A stretch of 64,000 bases of DNA, from positions 1,426,001 to 1,490,000 of the forward strand of contig NZ_NJIX01000001.1 in assembly GCF_002209485.1 (NCBI RefSeq), read 5' to 3'. The DNA comes from Achromobacter sp. HZ34 (GTDB lineage Bacteria; Pseudomonadota; Gammaproteobacteria; Burkholderiales; Burkholderiaceae_B). Positions within the stretch are counted from its first letter, which is position 1, and every line of letters starts with the position of its first letter. The notes beneath the pieces were generated by a model. It saw only the letters and a list, made by a program, of their open reading frames with translations, was not told the origin of the DNA and ran no database searches. Positions 30,048-37,029 of the stretch are shown one piece after another. The translations under genes and the position numbers were made by a program.

Positions 30048-30992
30048 TCAACCCGCCTTCTGCTGATGCGCTTCGTAGACCAGTGCCGCGGCGGTCAGGT
30101 CTTCCAGCGCGCTGCCGACCGCCTTGAAGATGGTGATCTCATCGTCCCGCTGGCGCCCCGCCACGGTCCCGCGCGTCAGGCCCTGCAGATCGCCACGAAT
30201 ATCGCCACGGGCCAGCGTACCGGCCTCGAAGGCGCGCAGCAAGTCACCCGACTTGGCGGGCGCTTCATCGGTATCGACATAGACCGACGCGCCACGGAAG
30301 CAGTCAGGATGCGCTTCCAGCATCTCGGGCTTGAAGCTGCCGATCAGGTCCAGATGAGTGCCCGGCCGCAACCAGGCCGCCTGCACCAGCGCTTCGGTCG
30401 ACAAGGTGGCGCAACTGACGATGTCCGCCTGCTCGACCGCCGTGCGTGCATCCTCGACGGCGACCGCGTCCATGCCCGCCTCGCGCAGACTGGCCGCCAG
30501 CGCCTGGGCGCCCGCCGGCCGCACGTTCCAGACGAGCACGCGCTCGATGGGCCGCACGGCGCACATGGCCTGCGCCACCAAGCCGGCGATACGGCCGGAC
30601 CCGATGATGGTCAACACGCGCGCATCGCGCCGCGCCAGGTAGTCCGCGCCCAGGGCAGCGGCGCCGGCGGTGCGATACACCGTCAGCACGTCGCCGTCGA
30701 CATGCGCCAGCGGTATGCCGGTATGCGCGCTGTACAGCGTGTACGTGGCATGCAGCCCCGGCAGGCCCCGGGCCCCATTGCCAGGATAGATATTGATGAT
30801 CTTCACGCCCAGGTAACCGCGCTCGCTCCAGGCCGGCATGATCAGCGCGGTACCCTGGTGGCCGCCGGATTCGACGGCATGGGTGTGCCGCAGGGGCACC
30901 GTCGCGCCTTGCTGGAAAGCCGTGCGCAAGGCGGGAATGAGTGTGTCGAAAGACAGCGCCGAACGGGTCTGTTCGGTATTGATGAGCAACAT
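30048..30992 (-). CDS. Ornithine cyclodeaminase / mu-crystallin family enzyme
   Basis: A 314-residue NAD(P)-binding protein of the OCD/mu-crystallin family. ALIMPAWSERGYLGVKIINIYPGN, LPGLHATYTLYSAHTGIPLAHVDGDVLTVYRTAGAAALGADYLAR and the Rossmann motif VLTIIGSGRIAGLVAQAM (about 128-145) are typical. HLDLIGSFKPEMLE replaces the G-S-x-x-P loop that holds the catalytic Asp in OCD. Members include ornithine cyclodeaminase, delta1-pyrroline-2-carboxylate reductase (proline-forming) and EutC of ectoine degradation; sequence alone cannot choose. Nearness to the ehu transporter favours EutC, and the PutA locus nearby favours a pyrroline reductase. The ATG at 30992 has AGGAGGT upstream. Confidence 0.82.
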   Translation of the reverse strand: MLLINTEQTRSALSFDTLIPALRTAFQQGATVPLRHTHAVESGGHQGTALIMPAWSERGYLGVKIINIYPGNGARGLPGLHATYTLYSAHTGIPLAHVDGDVLTVYRTAGAAALGADYLARRDARVLTIIGSGRIAGLVAQAMCAVRPIERVLVWNVRPAGAQALAASLREAGMDAVAVEDARTAVEQADIVSCATLSTEALVQAAWLRPGTHLDLIGSFKPEMLEAHPDCFRGASVYVDTDEAPAKSGDLLRAFEAGTLARGDIRGDLQGLTRGTVAGRQRDDEITIFKAVGSALEDLTAAALVYEAHQQKAG

Positions 30993-31082
30993 CGGACTAC
31001 CTCCTGATAGCCGAGGATTATCCCGAAGAGGGGCCCGGACTGCTACAAGAGATATCCCGCCATGGGGTATATGATGATTTCT

Positions 31083-31103
31083 CGGCTTCGCTTGGCGAAG
31101 CCG
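31083..31103 (+). promoter_or_regulatory. Hairpin in the osmC leader
   Basis: CGGCTTCGC (31083-31091) pairs perfectly with GCGAAGCCG (31095-31103) around a TTG loop, 20 bp upstream of the GGGAG ribosome site of osmC. It would form a stable stem at the 5' end of the message. Confidence 0.45.
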
Positions 31104-31134
31104 TGTCCTTTCAATCCTTCCTGGGAGTAGCAGC

Positions 31135-31557
31135 ATGAAGAAGAAAGCATCCGCAGTATGGAAAGGCGACCTGAAAACCGGCAAAGGCCAGATCTCCACC
31201 GAAAGCGGCGCTTTGAAGGACGCGCCCTATGGCTTCAAGACCCGCTTTGAAAACGCACCCGGTACCAATCCCGAAGAGCTCCTGGGCGCCGCCCACGCGG
31301 GCTGCTTCTCGATGGCCTTGTCCAATATCCTCGGCGAATCGGGCCTGACCGCCGACAGCATCCAGACCGAAGCCGTCGTGACGCTAGACCAGGCTGATGG
31401 CGGTTTCGCCATCACCGCCGTGCATCTGACCGTCGTGGCCAAGATCCCCGGCGCCGATGCCGCCGCATTCGAGGCAGCCGCCAACAAGGCCAAGGCGGGC
31501 TGCCCGGTTTCCAAGGTGCTGAAAGCCACCATCACCATGGACGCCAAGCTGGCCTGA
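31135..31557 (+). CDS. osmC: OsmC-type peroxiredoxin
   Basis: A 140-residue dimeric thiol peroxidase that reduces organic hydroperoxides. The sequence follows E. coli OsmC almost throughout: VWKGDLKTGKGQISTESG, PYGFKTRFENAPGTNPEELLGAAHAGCFSMAL (peroxidatic Cys about 57) and KAKAGCPVSKVLKA (resolving Cys about 122). The ATG at 31135 has GGGAG 8 bp upstream. It is divergent from the OCD-family gene. Its leader contains a strong hairpin. Cytoplasmic. Confidence 0.95.
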   Translation: MKKKASAVWKGDLKTGKGQISTESGALKDAPYGFKTRFENAPGTNPEELLGAAHAGCFSMALSNILGESGLTADSIQTEAVVTLDQADGGFAITAVHLTVVAKIPGADAAAFEAAANKAKAGCPVSKVLKATITMDAKLA

Positions 31558-31913
31558 TCGGGCCGCGTACCGCGAATCCGTGCAGGTAGGTTCTATATAG
31601 AGCCCCCTGCGCGAGGCGGGCAGCCTGCTGCCTGCTGCCTCCATTACAGACTGAACCTGCGCCGACCGGGATCCACCGGTCGGCCGGTTCACTGCCGCCG
31701 GATTATTCCGGACGCGATATTCCGTCCGGCTCATGTCCCCGCCGGCGGCCACTGCCTATCCTCCCTGGCACTGCACTTGCAGAGAGACCCCGAGAGCTTA
31801 TTTCTAACGCTTGCCGCGGCGCTCCTGCCAAGGCACACTCCCCAAATAGATGAGATTCGGACTTCGCGAGCGGTCGATAGTTTTTTTAAATCGCAAACTA
31901 CATTTCTATTTAG
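31558..31913. other. Non-coding region between osmC and the mntH promoter
   Basis: No gene is seen. A perfect 9-bp inverted repeat with a 6-nt loop lies at 31661-31684 (GCCGACCGG...CCGGTCGGC), a possible osmC terminator without a T-run. A short T-rich stretch follows at 31880-31890. A 62-codon frame starting at 31850 has no ribosome site and is not called. Confidence 0.5.
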
Positions 31914-31956
31914 TTGACCGAATCCGCCGGAATACTCACAATGGGAATCATTCTCA
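31914..31956 (+). promoter_or_regulatory. mntH promoter with Fur-type box
   Basis: TTGACC (31914-31919) and CACAAT (31937-31942) are spaced by 17 bp. Immediately at the -10 lies TGGGAATCATTCTCA (31942-31956), which matches the common Fur form TGAGAATnATTCTCA in all but one of its 14 fixed bases. A repressor bound there would cover the -10 and start site. Fur control of a Mn/Fe Nramp transporter is known in E. coli. Confidence 0.65.
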
Positions 31957-31984
31957 AATTAGTCCGATCAGCATGATTTTGCTG

Positions 31985-32012
31985 GGGGACTGCTCGAAAG
32001 CGGTAGCTCCCC
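31985..32012 (+). promoter_or_regulatory. Structured leader of mntH
   Basis: About 35 nt into the expected transcript, GGGGA (31985-31989) pairs with TCCCC (32008-32012), enclosing a smaller stem around the loop TCGAAA. More G/C complementarity follows up to 32045. The manganese-sensing yybP-ykoY consensus (GGGGAGUAG...) was looked for and is not matched, so this is an unclassified leader structure. Confidence 0.35.
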
Positions 32013-32059
32013 GGTCACAGGGAGGGCAAACGGCCTAGGGACTTTAACCGGCGGCACCC

Positions 32060-33346
32060 TTGACCAAATTCATCCTGGCAATCACCGGCAACAGAGCGAT
32101 CGCCGCCCACGACAGGCAAGTGTCGTTAGGCCTGCGCCGCCTGGTCGGCTCCGGCCTGCTGGTAGCCGTAGGCTATATCGATCCGGGCAACTGGGCCACC
32201 GACATCGCGGGTGGCAGCACCTTCGGTTATCACCTGATGATGGTGGTATTCGTCGCCGCATTCCTGGCCTTGGGCTTCCAGGTGCTGGTGTCGCGCCTGG
32301 CGCTGGCCACGGGTGAAGACCTGGCCACCCTGACCGTGCGCCACCTGCCCCGCCCGCTGGCACGCATGGCGTGGCTGGCCGGCGAAGCGGCCATCCTGGC
32401 CACCGCCCTGGCCGAACTCATCGGCGGCGCCATCGCCTTGCGGCTGCTGTTCAATCTGCCTCTGCTGGTGGGCGTGGGCGTGACGGCCGCCGGTACCTTC
32501 GCCGTGCTGGCCGTAGCGCGTGGCAACGCCGATCGGCACGAGCGCATCATTGCCGTGCTGCTGGCCGTCGTTTCGGTGTCGTTCATCTTCCTGCTGTTCA
32601 AGGTCAAGCCCGACTGGACTGCCGTGGCCGTCGGCACGGTCAACCCGGTGCAGGCCTTGCGCGATCCCACCGGCTTCCTGATCGCGCTGGGCATCCTGGG
32701 CGCCACCCTGATGCCGCACAATCTCTATCTTCACTCCGGCTCGCTGGCCCACCGCGCCCGCGAGCTGCCGCGCGAGGCCCGCACGCTGGCCATGCGCATC
32801 GCGCGCAACGACACCATCTTCTCGCTGGGCATCGCCACGCTGATCAATGCCGCCATCATCATCGTCGCCGCCGCATCGTTGGCGGGCGGCCCGATGCCTG
32901 TGACCAGCCTGGACGAAGCCCATGCCGTCATCGGCAAGACGCTGGGCGTGGGTGCCGCCGTGGTGTTCGCGGTGGCGCTGTATGCCGCGGGCCAAAGCTC
33001 CACCATCACCGGCGTGCTGGCCGGACGCGTGCTGGCCAATGGCTTTCGCGCCAGCAAGTGGTCGGACCGCAAGCGTGCGCTGTTCACGCGCCTGGTTGCC
33101 GGCAGCGTGGCCATCGGGCTGCTGGTTGCCACGGGTGGGCATGATCCCGACGAACTGCTCGTGCTCAGCCAGGTGGTCTTGAGCCTGGCCCTGCCCTTTG
33201 CCCTGGTGCCGCTGGTGTGGCTGGCCATGCGCAACGACGTCATGGGCAGCTACAAGCTGCGCGGCACATGGGCCATGCTGGCGATCCTGGCGACCGCGGG
33301 GATCGTCTTGCTGGATGGCTATCTACTGGTGTTGCAGGCGATTTGA
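32060..33346 (+). CDS. mntH: Nramp-family manganese/divalent metal transporter
   Basis: A 428-residue proton-coupled Mn2+/Fe2+ importer with about 11 membrane helices. The metal-binding motifs are VAVGYIDPGNWATD in helix 1 (Asp-Pro-Gly-Asn) and LMPHNLYLHSG in helix 6 (Met-Pro-His-Asn), both complete. The start is uncertain: TTG at 32060 gives a 30-residue N terminus as in other MntH proteins, but its ribosome site is weak; GTG at 32119 is an alternative. A Fur-type box overlaps the promoter. The gene is single and ends before a strong bidirectional terminator. Confidence 0.9.
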   Translation: MTKFILAITGNRAIAAHDRQVSLGLRRLVGSGLLVAVGYIDPGNWATDIAGGSTFGYHLMMVVFVAAFLALGFQVLVSRLALATGEDLATLTVRHLPRPLARMAWLAGEAAILATALAELIGGAIALRLLFNLPLLVGVGVTAAGTFAVLAVARGNADRHERIIAVLLAVVSVSFIFLLFKVKPDWTAVAVGTVNPVQALRDPTGFLIALGILGATLMPHNLYLHSGSLAHRARELPREARTLAMRIARNDTIFSLGIATLINAAIIIVAAASLAGGPMPVTSLDEAHAVIGKTLGVGAAVVFAVALYAAGQSSTITGVLAGRVLANGFRASKWSDRKRALFTRLVAGSVAIGLLVATGGHDPDELLVLSQVVLSLALPFALVPLVWLAMRNDVMGSYKLRGTWAMLAILATAGIVLLDGYLLVLQAI

Positions 33347-33434
33347 AGGCGTACATGACACCCCGCGAACGCACCAGGTGAAAGCAAACGCCTGGACGTG
33401 CGCCCGAGCGCATATTTTTCTCTTCAGAAAGAAG

Positions 33435-33465
33435 AAAAGGGAATTTCTTGAGAAATTCCCTTTTT
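33435..33465. terminator. Bidirectional Rho-independent terminator
   Basis: AAAAGGGAATTTC (33435-33447), loop TTGA and the exact complement GAAATTCCCTTTT, then a T-run. Because the stem itself begins with A and ends with T, it can work on both strands and separates mntH from the convergent PhoX-type gene. Confidence 0.88.
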
Positions 33466-33499
33466 CATTCCATGTTGCGGCTAGCAGCGACCGGTTGCT

Positions 33500-35380
33500 T
33501 TATGCGCCGATCGGCTGGCTATCCGGGCGACGGATCACGATGGTCGACGAGCGTGGCGTGCGGCCGCTTTCCGGCCAGGCCTGCGTGGGATGCTGGATGT
33601 TGACGAAGAACGTCGTCAAGTCCGGCGTGTAGGCGATGCCCGTGATTTCGCAGCCCACCGGCCCCACCAGGAAGCGCTTGGACACCCCCGTGGCCGGATC
33701 GATGCAATACATGCCGTTATTGCCGAACACGGTGGTCGACGCGGTCGAACCCAGGTTCATGTCGGTCTCAACCCACAGGCGGCCGGCGGCGTCCAGGCGC
33801 AGGCCGTCCGGGCTGCTGAAGGCATCGCCGTTGATGTTGCCCGCCAGGTTGGGCTTGCTCAGCGCGGCAGCCTGGACCGGATCGCCGGCCAGCAGGAAGA
33901 TGCTCCACGTGAACGTGGTGGCCAGGGGCGAATTGCCGGCCTCGTTCCAGCGGATGATGTGGCCATGATGATTTTCCGCGCGCGGATTGGCCGCATCGAC
34001 CGGTGCATTGGTGCCCCGGCCGCTATTGTTGGTCAGGGTGACGAAGATGTCTTTGTTGGGACCCACCGTGATCCATTCCGGCCGATCCATCACCGTGCCG
34101 CCCACCGATACCGCGGCATCCTGGGTTTCGATCAGCACGTCGGCCTGGGTGGCGAAACCCTCTGCCGAAGTCAGGCCCGCATTGCCCTGCACCAGGGGTA
34201 TCCACACGCCGCCACCGCCCGCGTTGAACTGCGCCACATACAACGTGCCGTCATCCAGCAGATTGGTGTTGGCCGCGCGATTGGCGGGATCGTAAGCGCG
34301 GGTGGGCACGAATTTGTAGATGCAGCCCGGCGTCGTATCGTCGCCCATGTAGAAGGCGACTCGGTTGTTCTCGTCGACCAGGTAGGCCACGTTCTCGTGC
34401 GCGAAGCGACCCATGGCGGTGCGCTTGACGCCTTGCGACAGCAACTGGCCTTGCGGATCCAGTTCGACCACCCAGCCGTAGTTGATGTCGGGCTGACTGC
34501 TGTCGAAGTAGTTGCTGGTGGTTTCTTCGCAGGTCAGGTAGGTGCCCCAGGGCGTGGCGCCGCTGGAGCAGTTGTTCAGGGTGCCGATGATGGTGGCGCC
34601 CAGGCGGCTGCGCGCAGGGCCGCCGACGCCGTAGGCCGTGTTGCCGGTGTAGCGGCGGTTGTAGGTGGAATCGTGCTTGACGCTCCAGGTGCCGTCGGTC
34701 TGGGCCACTTCGATGACCGACACGCCCACGGCGGACAGCGCCAGGCGCTTCTGGTCCAGGGTGGCGGTGGCCTCGTTGAAGGAACCGCTGAAGGTGCCCG
34801 TGGGGAAGTAGACCTTCAGGTCGACCTGTTCGTGGTTGATGGCCAGCAGGCCGCCCTGCTGCGGGTCCACGCCCGGCAAGGCGAAGTAGTGCATGCCGTC
34901 GTTGTCGCCGCCGGCACGCTTGTCGGTAACGTCCCAGGCCGGGAAGACGCCTTCGGTCCAGGCTGTCGAGCCGGCTTCCACGGCGTCGCCGGTGGAGAAC
35001 AGCACCTGCACCTGGTAGCCCGACGGCACGGTCACCGTGTCGGCAGTGGTGCGCGCGACGGATTGGAAGCGGATGGAGTAGTCCTTGTCGGGGTCCAGGC
35101 CTGGCTCGCGAGGCGTTTCCTCGGGAGTTTCGGCTGGGGGGTCCTGGGCCGGGGGATCGTTGCTGACGGGCATGTCATCGTCGTCGTGATCGCCACCACA
35201 GGCCGTCAGCGACGTGGCGCCGAAGACAGAGAGGGCCGCCATGCCAAAACCGGATTTCAGCCAGGTACGGCGCGCCGGGTCGGCGGCCAGGACCTCGTCC
35301 AGGGACTGGCCCGGCTTGGGGCTGATGCGGCCGGACGAGGGGGGACAGGTGGCTCTGGCTTCATCGGTGCTGTGGGACAT
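33500..35380 (-). CDS. phoX: PhoX-type (DUF839) exported alkaline phosphatase
   Basis: A 626-residue exported protein of the PhoX family, calcium/iron-dependent phosphomonoesterases that free phosphate from organic esters. The N terminus has a twin-arginine motif RRTWLKSGFG about 40 residues in, and the following LTACGG may be a lipobox. An acidic, Pro-rich spacer (DHDDDDMP) follows. Family motifs include PWGTYLTCEETTSNYF (Glu-Glu metal ligands), GRFAHENVAYL, RPEWITVGP and DGLRLDAAGRLWVETDM. The ATG at 35380 has GGAG 8 bp upstream. A Pho box and -10 precede it, supporting phosphate-starvation control. Confidence 0.85.
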   Translation of the reverse strand: MSHSTDEARATCPPSSGRISPKPGQSLDEVLAADPARRTWLKSGFGMAALSVFGATSLTACGGDHDDDDMPVSNDPPAQDPPAETPEETPREPGLDPDKDYSIRFQSVARTTADTVTVPSGYQVQVLFSTGDAVEAGSTAWTEGVFPAWDVTDKRAGGDNDGMHYFALPGVDPQQGGLLAINHEQVDLKVYFPTGTFSGSFNEATATLDQKRLALSAVGVSVIEVAQTDGTWSVKHDSTYNRRYTGNTAYGVGGPARSRLGATIIGTLNNCSSGATPWGTYLTCEETTSNYFDSSQPDINYGWVVELDPQGQLLSQGVKRTAMGRFAHENVAYLVDENNRVAFYMGDDTTPGCIYKFVPTRAYDPANRAANTNLLDDGTLYVAQFNAGGGGVWIPLVQGNAGLTSAEGFATQADVLIETQDAAVSVGGTVMDRPEWITVGPNKDIFVTLTNNSGRGTNAPVDAANPRAENHHGHIIRWNEAGNSPLATTFTWSIFLLAGDPVQAAALSKPNLAGNINGDAFSSPDGLRLDAAGRLWVETDMNLGSTASTTVFGNNGMYCIDPATGVSKRFLVGPVGCEITGIAYTPDLTTFFVNIQHPTQAWPESGRTPRSSTIVIRRPDSQPIGA

Positions 35381-35417
35381 GCGGCTTCTCCAATTGATAG
35401 CAGGTTGAAAGCTACGC

Positions 35418-35451
35418 ATGATGCATATGGAATTTGACAGGAAGTTGTCAG
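35418..35451 (-). promoter_or_regulatory. Pho box and -10 in front of the PhoX-type gene
   Basis: On the minus strand, CTGACAA-CTTC-CTGTCAA (35451 to 35434) gives two 7-mers in the 11-bp period of the E. coli Pho box (CTGTCAT, 4-bp spacer, repeated); they match 5/7 and 6/7. Exactly 10 bp later lies CATCAT (35423 to 35418), the same spacing to the -10 as in E. coli phoA. The leader to the ATG would be about 30 nt. Confidence 0.65.
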
Positions 35452-35594
35452 TTGTTCATAAGGAAATTGATAGCTAAGCCATTCGTGCTCGCCCGAGTCG
35501 GCGATGAGACCGGGCCGGCTGCCGCCGGCCCCTGCGCCGCATCCCGCTATCGCGCATGGCGCGGCACCTGGACCGGAGGGCGGCCGGGGCCGTG

Positions 35595-35689
35595 CTGGAC
35601 TGGACTGGACTGGACTGGACTGGACTGGACTGGACTGGACTGGGCTGGGCTGGGCTGGGCTGGGCTGGGCTGGGCTGGGCTGGGCTGGG
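35595..35689. repeat. Pentanucleotide tandem repeat (CTGGA)9(CTGGG)10
   Basis: Nine perfect CTGGA units (35595-35639) are followed by ten perfect CTGGG units (35640-35689), with no interruption. The tract is 215 bp upstream of the PhoX-type start codon and 47 bp from the terminator of the binding-protein gene. It reads open in all plus-strand frames (for example WTGLD repeats), which is an effect of the repeat and not evidence of a protein. Confidence 0.97.
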
Positions 35690-35735
35690 CCGGGTCAGGA
35701 CTGGCGCCGGGGCCGGAGGGGGCGGTAGCCCCCTC

Positions 35736-35762
35736 AAAAAAAAAGCCGGCGTTTACGCCGGC
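35736..35762 (-). terminator. Rho-independent terminator of the amidohydrolase/PutA locus
   Basis: On the minus strand GCCGGCG-TAAA-CGCCGGC is followed by nine T (plus-strand A-run 35736-35744). It lies 27 bp after the stop of the last gene of the minus-strand cluster. Confidence 0.92.
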
Positions 35763-35788
35763 CCTTCCTTCGCCCCCTGCGGTGGGGA

Positions 35789-36844
35789 TCAGATTTTCGC
35801 CTTGAACTCCTTGTTCCAGTAATCCAGGAAGTCGTTCTTGCTGTCGACCAGGGCTTTCAGGTCGTATTTGTGGATACGCTTGATCTCGTCTTCGGTGAAG
35901 CCCACCCGCGCCTGCAGATCGGGCGGCAACTGCGCGTTGTGAACGGTCGGGGCATACCCCATGGCCTTGGCGAACTGCAATTGGCCAGCAGGATCCAGCA
36001 TCGCGTTGAGATACTTCCAGCCGCTTTCCGCATTGCGGCTGTTGCGCGCCAGGCCACCTTCGAAGGTGACCGGAATCGCACCCTCCTTCGGAATCACGAA
36101 TTCCAGCGGCAACCCCGCATCACGCCACTGCAGCGCGCGCGCCTTCCACATGCAGGCCATCCAGATCTCGCCGGACTTGAAGGCCGCCGCCACGGCTTCG
36201 TTGGACGGATAGACCCGGGGCTGGTTCTTCACCAGCTCGGACAGGAACTTCTTGCCCGGCTCGAAACTGTTAGTGCCGCCCCCCGCCGCCAGGCCCACGA
36301 AGATACCGTTGAAGTTGAACAGGATGTCCGAGAACCCGGTACGCCCCTTGTACGCAGGATCCAGCGCAATATTGAAGCTGTCCGGCGGCGTCTTGAATTT
36401 TTCCTTGTTGTACACCAGCACCATGGCGCTGAAGATATGCGGAATCGAATATGGCGTCTTGAACTGGTCGTACACATTGGCCAGGTTCGGCACCTGCTTG
36501 GCCGTGACGTCATGCAGGCACTCGCTACGTGCCACGTCGTACATGTCCAGGTCGCCCAGCAAGGCCACGTCCATGGAACCGCGCCGCGAATTCTTTTCCG
36601 CTTTCAGCTTGGTCATGCGGGGCACGGCGTTGCCGGTGTCGAACACCACATCCAGGCCCAGCTGCTTGGCGGTGGGGCCGATGAACTGCTGGAGGAAATT
36701 CTGGTAATCGCCGCCCCAGGTGCCCACCACCACATCGCCGCCGGCGGCGCGCGCCATGCCAGGGACCAAGGGAAGCGCCGGAGCCAGTGCCAGCCCCGCT
36801 GCGGATTTCAGAAAAGTGCGCCGATCGCGATGCCAGTTTTGCAT
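35789..36844 (-). CDS. PotD-like periplasmic binding protein of the amidohydrolase/PutA locus (copy 1)
   Basis: A 351-residue family 1 solute-binding protein with a twin-arginine signal (DRRTFLKSAAGLALAPALP). Motifs VGTWGGDYQNFLQQF, FSAMVLVYNKEKFKTPPDSF and WKARALQWRDAGLPLEFVIPKEG are typical of spermidine/putrescine-like ABC importers. It is the last gene of the nine-gene minus-strand run and has its own AAGGAG before the ATG at 36844. It is a paralogue of the protein at 40111-41295 (shared LVYNKxKFKxPPDS and W-x-x-x-AL-W). The permeases and ATPase are at the other end of the locus. Ligand inferred from the neighbours, not shown. Confidence 0.82.
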   Translation of the reverse strand: MQNWHRDRRTFLKSAAGLALAPALPLVPGMARAAGGDVVVGTWGGDYQNFLQQFIGPTAKQLGLDVVFDTGNAVPRMTKLKAEKNSRRGSMDVALLGDLDMYDVARSECLHDVTAKQVPNLANVYDQFKTPYSIPHIFSAMVLVYNKEKFKTPPDSFNIALDPAYKGRTGFSDILFNFNGIFVGLAAGGGTNSFEPGKKFLSELVKNQPRVYPSNEAVAAAFKSGEIWMACMWKARALQWRDAGLPLEFVIPKEGAIPVTFEGGLARNSRNAESGWKYLNAMLDPAGQLQFAKAMGYAPTVHNAQLPPDLQARVGFTEDEIKRIHKYDLKALVDSKNDFLDYWNKEFKAKI

Positions 36845-36934
36845 GCCGTGACTCCTTCCATGAACGTTTATCGCGCTACGCCCCCGTGTGCGTAACGCTG
36901 GAGATGACCCTGACGCGGAGAGCCGCCGGGCCGG

Positions 36935-37027
36935 TGCAACTGCTTGATGCTGCGAATTGATGCTGCGAATTGATGCTGCGAATTGGTGTTGCCGCTTGGT
37001 GTTGCCACTATCCTCCGCGCGGTTGCA
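36935..37027. repeat. 13-bp tandem repeats flanked by GTTGCA sites
   Basis: Three perfect copies of GATGCTGCGAATT (36946-36984) are followed by two diverged 13-mers, GGTGTTGCCGCTT and GGTGTTGCCACTA (36985-37010). TGCAAC (36935-36940) and GTTGCA (37022-37027) flank the array. GTTGCA is the core bound by the E. coli PutA ribbon-helix-helix domain. The array lies in the leader or promoter region of the binding-protein gene. Confidence 0.6.
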
Positions 37028-37029
37028 CC

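Noticed and set aside
31850-32038. 62-codon frame upstream of mntH
   Set aside because: It spans the promoter and Fur box, lacks a ribosome site and has no recognisable features.
31985-32045. Manganese (yybP-ykoY) riboswitch upstream of mntH
   Set aside because: The conserved GGGGAGUAG and the partner loop sequence were not found; only an unclassified stem is reported.
35434-35462. Plus-strand promoter TTGACA-17-CATAAG
   Set aside because: The TTGACA is fully explained as the complement of the second Pho half-site, and no plus-strand gene follows.
35434-35805. A plus-strand frame with repeated WTGLD/WAGLG units across the pentanucleotide repeat
   Set aside because: All plus-strand frames are open because of the repeat, no ribosome site is present, and the frame starts inside the Pho box and runs over a terminator.
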